NCBI GenBank assembly: GCA_030765045.1
Contig: CM060961.1
Span: 146,545,038 to 146,609,037, forward strand
Origin: Tenodera sinensis
Taxonomy: Eukaryota; Arthropoda; Insecta; Mantodea; Mantidae
Length of the DNA: 64,000 nucleotides
Direction: 5' to 3'
Of the stretch, positions 34,456-45,903 are shown one piece after another. The notes beneath the pieces were generated by a model that did no database searches, was not told the origin of the DNA, and worked only from the letters and a program-made list of their open reading frames with translations. The translations under genes and the position numbers were made by a program. The first letter of the stretch is position 1. Each line of letters starts with the position of its first letter.

Positions 34456-36519
34456 TAAATAAATAATAAACAGCGACTTCCTAGGGATTCGAACTTTGTT
34501 TTACGTGGAATCACAATATTGAAATCGTGAATGGAGAGTTATGCTTTCTCTAAGTTAAGCAAGCAGAAGGAAAAGAAAAATACTAACCAATTTCGTTTAA
34601 AATACGAAAAACATTACAAGCATCCCTGTTCTAAATAACCACAATCAAAAGGACCTTTCTCCCACTATCAAATTTTGTTTTCTTGGTCAAAGAATGACAA
34701 AGATCGGATAAGAAACCTTTAAGACAAATAAGTCGTTTACTTCACTTAAGTATAAATATTACCTACATATTTCCTGAAAAGGAACTTGACAGGTGATTTT
34801 ATTTTAAGGCACTTTGGCGCTATTAAACCATAAAATCGAGATATTTAAACCATTGTATGTAATAGCACATGCATAAGGAAAGCTTCTAATTCAACTTTTA
34901 TTTGCCGTTGTAACTTCAACTCCCTCTGGTCACAGAGTGGTATTTGATTTCTTCTCGTTCGGGGCTCTGGAAATATATTTTATAAGAAATAACTCTGTTA
35001 TAAGCTGGAGCAGTAGGAAAAGGTAATGGAAGTGATAAAGACTTACAAGAGAAGAAAAATAGGAGTGTTAAGACACTAGACGTATATCACTAGCCCTTTA
35101 TCTTGCATTGACTTGCGGGTCATGGTGTACCAATTGAAAAGCGGAACGAATACGAGCACTTTATCACTGCTGGGTGGCAGAATGCGAAGGTGGAGGTGGC
35201 TCATATCTCATATCTTGGTGGATATAGAAACTGCGTCACACTAATTGCAACTTGTTTCAACCATAAATCTGTCAAAACTTCGCCAAAGATTGGCAACGTT
35301 CATTTAATACCAAGACCATGCTCGCTGAATTTCAATAGATACCCTGCATACCAATATTTCTTTATATGCTACATTCAAGAAAAATGGGGTTAAAATATTT
35401 TGAAGGGTTCATAATAATCCATTTTTTTTATTATTTTCGCAGCTATTTGACAAAAATAATCCGTAAATAAAACTTGTTTTCCAAGTAGTTTCTCTTACCT
35501 AATAATGACGAATACTTGCAAGGAACTTTGATGACAGACAATACTGCAGAATTACACATTAATTTGTAAGATGTTATAGTGTTACATATTTGGTTATTGC
35601 AAGTCGATATGCTGCTAGCCTATATAATTACACACTTTATGTGAGCACTGGAAAACAAAACAGTCGCTTAATACCTTTTTGCACGATGAAACAAATTTGC
35701 GGTTCTTTATTGTATCTCTGGATTAGAACTGGACATTCACATGTTCCATTACTTGCTATGAAAACAGTCATTTATGTCAGTGCTGAAATAAATGACGAAA
35801 AGCACTAGTGTGATAAGTAGACATACTTACCTATTGAATACTCCAATATCAATTCCATGACATTACTTCGAGTTTTTATCATTTTAAACTTTGAACACGC
35901 TTGCATTCATTTTCACATCCATACTTGCACATCCTACGGGGGATACGAAATTATTATGGTTAAAAAGAAATTCACAACCCCAGCTGGGAATCAATCTTAG
36001 GTCTCTGGGTTGAGAAACTAGAAGCTGTTCACTCAACTGCAGAGGTAGTGAATTTACTGCTTAGAAGAAGAATATATGTATACCAATACATTCTTCTCAT
36101 TGATATCCACAACTTTTTCTTTCGAACACTTGCAGAATGAAGAACTTGCCAACTTGTCACCTCCAGTTTTCCAAGCCTCCTCATGTTCCACTTCATACAC
36201 GTTGTTTATAACATTTTCCATAATGAAGTATAAATAAATGATATTGCTTAGATAATTATAAAACCTACAAGATAATAGGGCACCCCGTTGTTTTTTTTTT
36301 TTTCCCCAAGCAATTTCCTCAATCCGTATCAAGGCCTATCAAACTAGTGTCTTAGTAAAGGCGCATTTCAGTAGCATGGTCCAAATACTTGGGTTTGAAA
36401 TTTATTCTCACATGCAGGACATATAGCATCAAACTAAAGAGAAATAATGTGCAGCTATATACAACCTCTTTTACTATGCGGACCTAAAACTAAAAATATT
36501 AGAAACATGTAAAAAGATG
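34456..36519. other. Intergenic, nothing supported
   Basis: AT-rich, chance frames only. Confidence 0.5.
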
Positions 36520-36845
36520 GAGAAAGATTCTTGAGGTCAATCTTCAGGACAGAGTTTAGGACCTGAGGAAGATGACAGGCATCAAAGCGGTTACAATATC
36601 AGCCATTCACATCAAAAGGAAGTCACATAATAAGGATGGACATACCAGATGGGTACATAAAACATCAGCTTGGAACCAAAGAATCGTAGGACGAAGACAG
36701 CAAACGACTTAAAACTCCACTTGGGGGCCAACTGGGTTACAAAAGCTAAGGACCAATGCGACTGGAACCTACTGATAGAAACAGCAATGGAGGAAAGAGG
36801 TTCATTCCTGCTCTGGTTAAGTGGGATCGCCAGAACTGTCATTTA
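36520..36845 (+). pseudogene. LINE reverse-transcriptase C-terminal relic
   Basis: In shifting plus-strand frames: GHTRWVHKTSAWNQRIVGRR (about 36636-36696), then HLGANWVTKAKDQCDW (about 36718-36765). This matches the usual end of many LINE ORF2 proteins: an RW-x-W-P-R-x-GR pattern, then a GxxW-x-x-x-A-x-D-R-x-x-W pattern. At least one frameshift occurs. Only the last ~100 codons are recognisable. The clade is not assigned. Confidence 0.45.
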
Positions 36846-38315
36846 GCCAGCCAAGAGAACCTTGATCTTCAGGGCTTATACGTGTTAATTCTTGTGTGTC
36901 GCTCACTGAGATGAGAAATGTCTGATCGGTAAATTGTCTCCCTGATTCTCACCGCTACTACCTGCTGGATGTTTTTCATACGAAAAGGGGATCCAGCAAC
37001 AAACCTCTTTCTGCTTCTCTGTCGATAACCACTATGTCCGCTATGGGTTACTTCCATCCTCAGGACCTCCTCATACACCAGCCACTTGGTCTTAAAGGAC
37101 GTGAATATTGATGAGCGAACACTGCTGAAGTGTTGTGAAAGACATTTTAATTGCATTTGTCCTTTAACAAGACGTTTACCTGTTATTCATCCAGAAATTA
37201 CAACTTAGGGCTACCTTTGTAGACTTCCAGCCCCTTTCCCTCATATGGTAGTTTGCACCAGCCCCATATAATAGTAAGCGGTCTCTTCAAGCAGCCAGCG
37301 TCCTAATTTCACCACAATATTATCAATACAGGAATATTTAGGCGTAAAAATCTTTCTTAGATCCCTAGATAAATGCACATATTCGTCTTGTACTAGCAAA
37401 ACTTTTCTTGCGATATTGAAATGTGGACTACTATTGCCAAACTGCGTAGTGTTCTTGATGCCTGAAGTAGATCATTAAGGGAATCATGAGGTACTCCAAT
37501 TATTTAAGTTATTCGAATTACGTTTTCCAGACCTTTAACGAATGAGGTAGGATGTTATATAACGTGGTTTAAAGCGAATATATTAAGCCTGGCTATACAT
37601 AATGGTTAATTGTGTTCAAGTCATGATATGATTTAAGAAAGATGGATATTGATAGTGAATTTAGATATGTTACTAAATTTGATTATTTTTGTTCTGTTTT
37701 GATTTCATCGGAAGGTTCACGTCAAGGTATTTTACTGTTTCTCCTTCCTTAATATGTTATTTGTGAAACAGTGAAACAGTTGCCAAGTTAATTCTCTGTT
37801 TCTCTAATTACCTTCAGCTTTCTTTCTTCTACATGGAAGACTTGAATTAATACCGAGCACCTCAGCCTTTCCATTCCATTTTGTTTACTGGTGTGGCGAA
37901 CTTGGGACTGGCCCTCTCAACTCACATAGGCAACTCCTATTTTCACACAGCAAAGTAGAACCTCCTGGAACAGTGATAACCCTTTTATACTCAAGCCGTA
38001 TATTCTCAAAAATTCTCCACAAGAAATTCTGATACTTCTACCCCCGTGAAGAAACATACCAGCCGCCACTGAAAGCATGCCCTTTCCCAAGGCAAGCACA
38101 CAGAGTTGCAGCTACACATGTGCTTTGATAATCTGTTACGAAAACGTAAAGGCATCTAAATATTTTCCTGCATGTCTTTAGCTTTTCTGCCTAAAGGTTT
38201 AAAGGTGCCCTTAGGCAAAATTTCTAACTATTGCAATTTTTATCGGAACTGTGTTTACTTATTTTTCTCACATACTGACCTACTCAATTATAGGTATGTT
38301 TTATATTTCATGCAG
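36846..38315. other. Intergenic, nothing recognised
   Basis: No supported gene; the left boundary of the TAA array is near 38316. Confidence 0.5.
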
Positions 38316-38714
<399 letters not shown>

Positions 38715-39105
38715 CTTTTTAAAGAAAATTGTTAGTAAATTTAATTGTGGTATTAATCAGGTGTTCCACATAATGCAGATATTTTAATTTTGGGAAAATA
38801 AAAATACTGCCATGTTATGTAATGGCAATGTATCAAGCCATTATATTAGCCCTTTTTGTGGTCTATAAAACATTTTAAGCGTTTAAGTATACCATTTTTC
38901 AATTGACACTAATGGTCGAATTAATCATATCATATCTTGAGCACTTTAAAAGTGAAGCGAAAACCATATTGCAGTTTATTTTCTGATTTCTGCTGAAAAT
39001 GTGAATAAGATTCGCTACAAACTACGACGTGAAAAACGTTTTAATATAGAAAATGTACGACAAATCAAAGTCCAATGAAATGTATTAGAGGTAAATAGAG
39101 ATCAT

Positions 39106-39362
39106 TTTCAAGTTCAAGTTTTCTTTATTCCTAATTTTGGCCCGGAGCCGGTACAAGGGGCTCGGCTTACGGGCTATAAATTTACATTTATTTTTTTATT
39201 TTTTTTTTTTTTTACAAGGTTATAGTTTTGAGTTTCACCACGGTGACCATCTTTACGTCACCGAGAATAGTTTTTGTTTGTCTTTTGGTGTCTGTTCCAC
39301 TCATTTTTTTCTTTTCTTTATATGCATATATACATCTATATACACACATACACGCATGCATT

Positions 39363-39399
<37 letters not shown>

Positions 39400-40230
39400 T
39401 CTCTCTCTCTCTCACACACACATACACACACACACTCTCTCTCTCTCACACACACATACACACTCTCTCTCTCTCACACACACACATACACACACACTAT
39501 CTCTCTCACACACACACTCTCTCTCTCACACACACACACACACACTCTCTCTCTCACACACACATACACACACACTCTCTCTCTCTCACACACACACTCG
39601 CTCTCTCTCACACACACATACACACACACTCTCTCTCACACACACACATACACACACACTCTCTCACACACATACACGCACACACACACTCTCTCTCTCT
39701 TACACACACATACACACACTCTCTCTCTCTCTCACACACATACACACACACACACTCTCTCTCTCACACACACACATACACACACACACACACACACCTT
39801 CACTGGGCACACCAGAAATATGCGTCCCAGCTCGCGCACTGCACTATTTACAATATTTACTGTTTCCCCGCTGTTTTTCTGCGCGGGCAGGGTGTAGCTC
39901 CTGGGTGTTTTCCGAGGCGAGGGCCTCTGCCGTAACGTGTGTGTGGCCTAAGACCGAGGTTGCATGGACGCTCATCAGTCGGCGAACCGTGCCGCGTCTA
40001 GAACATTTTTATTCTAGTATGTTTGCGGTGCTTCGGCTCGCCTTTGCCAATGTTGACGATCACGTAGGTTTCGTGGCTCCTAATGCGCGTCCATGTTGCC
40101 GTTGCTCTTTTTACTATAGCCTCTGGGATGGACAGGATCTGGGTTTCGAGGTGAAGAGTTTGGCTAGTGGTAAAGAGTACCATTAGGTCGCGTTCTTGGG
40201 TATTTATAACACGTAGAAGCTGCAGAGAGA
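39106..40230 (-). mobile_element. 5'-truncated LINE 3' end (Jockey/CR1-like)
   Basis: On the minus strand a 61-codon end of ORF2 (40183-39998) contains SIPEAIVKRATATWTRIRSH and stops after KMF, resembling the final residues of Jockey/CR1-type ORF2. About 200 bp of GC-rich 3'UTR follow, then a CT/CA array, then CCGAGCCCCTTGTACCGG, AATAAAG and an AACTTGAACTTGA tail (39135-39106), as in many Jockey-group 3' ends. The rest of the element is missing. Confidence 0.6.
39362..39798. repeat. Compound (CT)n/(CA)n minisatellite
   Basis: About 435 bp alternating CTCTCT blocks and CACACA blocks, often with one TACACA. The alternation gives a higher-order unit of roughly 30-50 bp repeated a dozen times. 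It creates long chance frames in three phases (His/Thr and Ser/Leu repeats). It lies inside the LINE 3'UTR. Confidence 0.95.
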
Positions 40231-41799
40231 TCTGAGGGAAAATGCAATTTGAGCTAAAGGCTCAATGTATTTATTGCACATAAGAACTAATGCTTTAATT
40301 TTTTGAAAAGCAAAACAATGCTTGATGAATTTAAGCTACGGGTACTTTTAAGGAAATGTTATATTAGACCTTTTAGGAACTATTTCCACCCAAAATTAAT
40401 CTATTCATGCTACTCACGAACGGTGCATGTTGACTGTGTGTGTTTGTAGTGGTTATGAATGGCTTCATGAAAAGCCATTTAACCTTACAGATTCATTTTC
40501 ATGTCATGTTATTAACTGATGGTTAGTTAGAAATGTTTGTACACCTCAATATATGACTATCCTTTCGAAGCCTTACCGCGTTTTATATACAAGATAGTCT
40601 TGTTCTGGATAGTCACTTTCTGGCTGGAATATCCTATAGTAAAAATAAATCAGAATGTAGCGAGTTACAAAAAGTGCGGTGACTTATGAAGATACTGTAT
40701 CTCCGGCGGACGACCCAACTGCTGACGTAGCAAGAAATATGTTAGAATTCAAAGGACGATATTTCAAGTGAACGTACACAAAGGATGTTAAGCCGGATCT
40801 AGGAAACGTTATCTCCTGGCTAGTGAATAAACACGGAACAAATAAATGTAGCGAGTGAGAGGCCACCTTCCTAATTACTGTAAATTAACTGTGGAGAATT
40901 ACACAAGTGAGTTTCTTAGTTCGAATTGCAGAAACACTATTGAAGTCATGGATATTTAAGATATACTTTTCATTTACCAACTGGCAATCAGCGGTGTTCA
41001 AGTACAAGCAGGAAAGGGAGGTTGAAATCACTCCTGCCAACCGCTGGTACAGAATGGCGCAATTATTTGTGTTTACCATGTTCCAGTAGTGGCACTGAGG
41101 TATCATTCTTACGTATAGGAAATCAAAGGCGAGCACGTTAATTTTTACTCCTGATTAACCTAGATGTTTTTAAGGATGACTTCTTTGGCACGATTTACGC
41201 CTTAAATATTTGGTGCAAAATATTAAGTGCACAGTCTCAAAAGATAAGCAAGATGATGGTCACTCTTGCTGAGACATTTGACGTAGTCCATTTGTGAAGA
41301 TGTTTGTCCGCAGATATAAGTACAGCCAAAGACTGCCATTAAACTAGATGCAAACATGGTTGCGGATACTCACTGCAGGGCAAAGACTTGAGTAATTCCT
41401 ACCGTCCTTTCTCAAAACATTTTACGCTCGTGGACTTCTGTACACTACTCTTGTGGAGCCTCACTACGTGGAAAGCTCAAAGGAGTGCAACATAATTACA
41501 TTTTGGTTTCAAATGTTTTAGGTTTGCAAATTGTGAAGAAAATGTGTCGAAGAATTGCTTAAATATCTGATGTATTTTTCCAGGAGAGTAATGTTTATCG
41601 TGAACACGGAAAGTAAGCAGGGGAAATGGTATAAATCTGCCCTTCCCACAAGCGCAATTGTATACACTTTTGCACTGCTTAACTACTCCGTACCATCCGC
41701 CTCTGAATACTAAGTCTGCTCCTCGTTGTCTTGGTCAGTAGTACGGGGAAAATAACGTGTGTAGAGGAAGCGAGGACGTGCTGCAAAACAACCCTGATG
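40231..41799. other. Intergenic, nothing recognised
   Basis: No supported gene or repeat. Confidence 0.5.
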
Positions 41800-42330
41800 T
41801 ATATCTTACACTACGGTACTTTAATAAAAATCGTTAGAACCATTTTTGAGAAAATCAAACTGTTAAAAAAATGTTCCATGTAAAGATTAGGTTGGGGTGC
41901 GGCCTTTTTCTTGAAAACCTGTGTCGCATCCTTAGAAGGTACTAACCTAAATATCAATTTTGGTATTTAACCAACTTTTCGTTTTTGAGTTTTGCTGTTC
42001 ACATACGCACACGCACACACGCGCACGTGATATTTTCGGTGAAATTCTGATCTTGATTTTTTTAAGTGAAACGCAACACTTTCTCTACCTACTATGTACG
42101 TGGTAGTGGCAGTGAAAACAGCACCTTTAGTACGAGCCGGTATGTGTATCTCTGTGTGTGCGTGCACGTCTATGAATTCCTCTTCATGTCCAGTGACACT
42201 GGCATAACTGGTAAACATAACAGAAATTCTTACTACATAAAAATAAAAATCTTAGTGCACACAATGTGTCGATTGTTTGTGGACACCATTTCTGAAATGT
42301 TGCTTGACTTTTCCAATTGTTCAGTTATCT
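41800..42330 (-). repeat. Dispersed repeat family A, copy 4
   Basis: The reverse complement shows family A blocks in order: TAGGTAGAGAAAGTGTTG, TTTCACCGAAAATATCACG, a GTGTGCGTGTGCG run, AAACGAAAAGTTGGTTAAAT, CTTCTAAGGATGCGACAC, AAAATGGTTCTAACGATTTT and a TTTATTAAAG block. Confidence 0.55.
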
Positions 42331-42459
42331 AATTCCTATAGTTTTCTCAAATACGAAGTCTTTCGTTTTTTACCTTCCTCCTAATCATGCAAAAAAATCT
42401 CATGTCTTGCACTCACATGACCCTATTCGTGTACTAACCATTCTTACAAACTCTTATTA

Positions 42460-42735
42460 CTATATCTCGTGATTTTGTGACTCGTGATTTTGTCCTACAG
42501 TTCTTGTAATTTGTGTGGGTTTAATGCATACGCTTTATTGTTAAAATTCCATATAAATAAAAATCGGATGGAGATAGATTAGGGGAACGAGGGGGGCAGA
42601 ATTCCGACTAATTATTCTGTCGCCATACCCACTTCACAATTCATGCATAGAATACCAGCAGCGTGTGCCTTAGCTGAATCCTGTTGAAACCAGTGACACA
42701 ATCTTTCATTTCTTATTAGATGCGGCTAAAAATAT
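42460..42735 (-). pseudogene. Mariner/Tc1-like DDE transposase C-terminal relic
   Basis: The minus strand reads WFQQDSAKAHAAG (about 42710-42670), a degraded PPxSPxLSPSDFYLYG-like stretch across a frameshift, then FNNKAYALNPHKLQEL, a stop and DKIT. This is the familiar end of IS630/Tc1-mariner-type transposases (an FQQDGAxAH block with the catalytic Asp, then WPPRSPDLSPxDFFLWG, then VYxxxPxxLxEL). Stops and shifts show it is dead. An inverted relative lies at 42936. Confidence 0.55.
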
Positions 42736-42935
42736 TTAAAATAGAATTTACATAAACGTGTTAATCGACTTTTGTGTCGTAAATATGAGACTAATAATTC
42801 TACGCGTGGTGAGGATCTTCATGAATAACATGGTGATTTACAGGATCTTGTGGTTGTAAAGCATGAACTTTCAAGGTTCAGAAGTGACGCTGCCGCGAAA
42901 GCTGATGTCTTGGAAATGTTAACCTCTTGTGCTAT

Positions 42936-43055
42936 TTTTATTTGTGGGGAACGTTAAAGAATATGGTGTATGCATTAAATCCGTACATCTTAAAAGAATT
43001 GAAGGACAAAATCACGAGAGAAATACAGGCAACCAGTCAATATGAACTTTTTTAA
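42936..43055 (+). pseudogene. Second transposase C-terminus, inverted to the first
   Basis: Forty codons: FYLWGTLKNMVYALNPYILK, then ELKDKITREIQ and a TAA at 43053. It matches the C-terminal part of the relic at 42460-42735 (YALNP-x-x-L-x-EL-x-DKIT) but on the opposite strand. Nothing upstream is clearly transposase. It is a fragment of the same transposon family. Confidence 0.55.
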
Positions 43056-43184
43056 GTAAACCAGAATTGTTTTCGGAGATGTAGGGAATGTGTTCACGTT
43101 GAAGGTCATCAATTTTAACATCTGATGTGATGTAGGTAAGTCTAATGCAAGTCAATATAGTAGTTAGTGCTTGAAACCCATGAC

Positions 43185-43420
43185 TTGCCGGCCCTTTACA
43201 CGTAACTCTGGCGGGGAGCGCGCGGGTCCTGGCCCGGTCACTTGCCGCTGCGGAGCGGTCCGGCCGGTTAAGGAACGCACGGTAATTACAGATATTGACA
43301 CCTGGTGCACGACCGAAGTGTGTCCACTACCCAGGGAGAGGACAACGACGCGACCCTTGCGGTCCGGGCAGCAACTTCCAGGAGGCGCCAGGGAAGGAGG
43401 GTTTCTAGAGCGCATGCATC
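43185..43420. other. GC/CpG-rich island of unknown nature
   Basis: About 235 bp are strikingly GC- and CpG-rich (GGGAGCGCGCGGG; GGTCCGGCCGGTTAA) between AT-rich flanks. Open frames on both strands reflect composition. It may be the 5' part of a mobile element or a CpG island; no motif is recognised. Confidence 0.4.
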
Positions 43421-43469
43421 TGTGCCATCTGTAGGCATTCACCGAACGTACCGCGCTACCAACCAAACC

Positions 43470-43640
43470 TAAAAGATGACAAGGGAGGGAATTGAGAAAG
43501 GATGGGAAAGGAATCCGTGGAGAAGAGAATCCTCTCCAGCATTCGCCTGGTGACAAGGGAAACCAAGTCAGAGTGGTTGGTCGACGGGATCGGACCCAGG
43601 ACTTGCCGAATGCACACGTTGCCGCGGCGCCACTTCACTC
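43470..43640 (-). mobile_element. tRNA-derived SINE (family S4) fragment
   Basis: The minus strand has an A-box-like TGGCGCCGCGG and B-box-like GGGTCCGATCCC. The body has TTGGTTTCCCTTGTCACC and AGGCGAATGCTGG, a conserved SINE body type seen in arthropods. The ends are not defined. Confidence 0.5.
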
Positions 43641-44359
43641 GGGTAGTACATATATTCTCTCTATGGAAAATAATTAAAAGAAAATTCAATAGCATTTTAA
43701 TCCTGATAAACTTGTGTTGTTTTGAAATGATGTGTACCTAATACGAGTAATTGTGCAACGTTTCTTATTTCTGGTTCACATTGGGTTTTAAGATTGCCAT
43801 TAAATGAAAGATTGATTCAACAGAAGTAAAATGTCTGCGCATGTCTTTTTGGCATATTTGCCTCTGTTTAATTATGTTGCATGAAGTTCTACTATTAATA
43901 CTGGATTTAGAGACCTAATTTTAGGTATATGTGACCTAAAAGATTCTAAGCGAGACAAATCCTATGCAATACATTTCTCAACTAGCAAGTATTGAGAGAA
44001 ATGGAGCAGGCAATCCCATTGCCAATCTCAGCAAAGCAGACGGTAGATCAGGACTTCTGCTCCAATATCGGTTTGCCAATTCCTGCATGAGGGAGGAGGT
44101 AACTTGAAGCAAACCAATTAATCAAGTCGACAAGAAATCGACGGAAGGCAGCGAGGAGGTAAACTGGCAAAATTTGCTACTACTAGCTAACACAGTCGTA
44201 CAAAATATGTGCCTTTAAAAGTGTACCTGCAAAAAATTTTGGTGCGCTTACGCTTTCGCAAAATATCGAAATAATTAATACAATTTTGTTTGAAAATCAA
44301 CGGCTTCGAGTTTGCAGCTCTATAGCTTTTACTATGTATAAGTGAGGTTCTGTGTGTAG
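43641..44359. other. Intergenic, nothing recognised
   Basis: No supported gene. Confidence 0.5.
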
Positions 44360-44605
44360 TTTTTTTAACGTCCTCCAACGTAATGACGTAATGGCATATC
44401 GGACGGTGAGTGAATGAAATGGGTGAAATGATGCTCAAATGAGCCCGAGGTTCATGGAGCTTTAAGTTACCCGATATTCGTCTCTGAGGATAAGGGAAGA
44501 CCTCGGAAAAAACCTTACCCGGATAACTTACCCTTAGCGAGATTCGAACTCGCGACCTCTTGAACGTGAGGCAGACACGCTAACCATCACACTACCGAGG
44601 TGGGC
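44360..44605 (-). mobile_element. tRNA-derived SINE (family S2), second copy
   Basis: Same family and orientation as 25141-25414: B box GAGTTCGAATCTCG, the head reading GTGTGATGGTTAGCG, and the same body. The A tail is only 7 (T run 44360-44366), so it is older than the copy in the LTR. A weak, degenerate target duplication may be present. Confidence 0.85.
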
Positions 44606-45610
44606 GTTATATGTGTTGGAAGATTTCGTGCGACCCAATAATAATTTTCATCGATAACTGTTTACAACAGCTAGATGATACATTATGGTCTTCTAGAATA
44701 TACTTTATTTAAATACTAGCACTAGCAGTAATATAAGAAACATTACACCAACAATAGTGTTCCATTTCCTGATTAAGTTTCCTACAGTATACCTAATTTG
44801 TAAATATTTCACTTATTCCACTCTACTATTTTGAACCCTAGCAGAAAGATAGTTATGTTGTACAAGTTCCTCTTTACTGAGTCTATTACACCAAATCACA
44901 TCAGAAGTACCTACTCATTGTGCAATACAATATTTAATTACTATTAGATGATACGTTAAGACACGTATAACCTGTTATTTGAATTTACACATATTTACTT
45001 GTCATTATGATAGTAAGTTTTGAGAACCATTTGCTAAGGCTAAAATTTTCTTTTAGTTCATGATTGCATATCTTTTAAAATATTATCATCATTATCACTT
45101 GAGTCATTGTTAAAATCATATGGAACATACTCTTGGGAATGAAATATAAGTTTGCTACAAAATACTCCCAAATATGTAAACATGAAATGTGTACACCTTG
45201 GGCCAAAAAGAAAAATACATTTTAAACGCCAGCCTACACGGCACAGCGCCTTATTTACACCATACACAATATAGTTTTATAGGTGTTGCATTAGGTTAGG
45301 TATAGTACAGTATTACTAACCATGCTAGTGTGCCTTTTCTTAGAGCTCCTTTGGTCAAGAGTGCAGGTTCATTTCGCATGTAGCAATATTTGTTTTCTTG
45401 CATTAATACTACGAGTATTTAATCAGCAAAAATCAACTACATATTTTCAACATGCTGCATTTCATACACGGAACACGGGAAAGTTAATCATTTTAATAGT
45501 TTTTATGTTTCTTTAAGGGTTTATTCTACTTAACTGCAATATGCTGAACAGAACCACGTAATGTGCAGAATGGTGCCCAAACTCATCAAGCCTAAACCGG
45601 TGCTCTTTCA
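44606..45610. other. Intergenic, nothing recognised
   Basis: AT-rich; no supported gene. Confidence 0.5.
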
Positions 45611-45903
45611 GTGAATCGTGAAGCGTTTTACAATGGTAGGAAGCGTACACAAAGATATAGGCATAAGGAAGTGTCTCCTTGCTCTTTCTTGTTCGTGAAG
45701 ATGCAGCTCATGTTCGAATCCCTGGCTCTACAACGCAGAAATCCAACTGGTTTAGGTAGAAAACGTGCGTCCACTCCCGAAATGGATGCAACTTTAATTG
45801 CAGTGGCAAAGAGGAACCATTTCCAAACTCCTGAAATGAAGGCACTTTCACAATTCCTTGGATTAGCTCAACAAGTCTACGACGTGCAAATGAGGTAGGA
45901 CTT

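Noticed and set aside
39137..40186. Three long overlapping frames of His/Thr and Ser/Leu repeats
   Set aside because: They are the three translations of the CT/CA array plus LINE 3'UTR on the wrong strand.
43164..43556. 130-codon minus-strand frame
   Set aside because: Open because of GC-rich composition; low-complexity Pro/Arg/Ser with no motif, and it overlaps a SINE.
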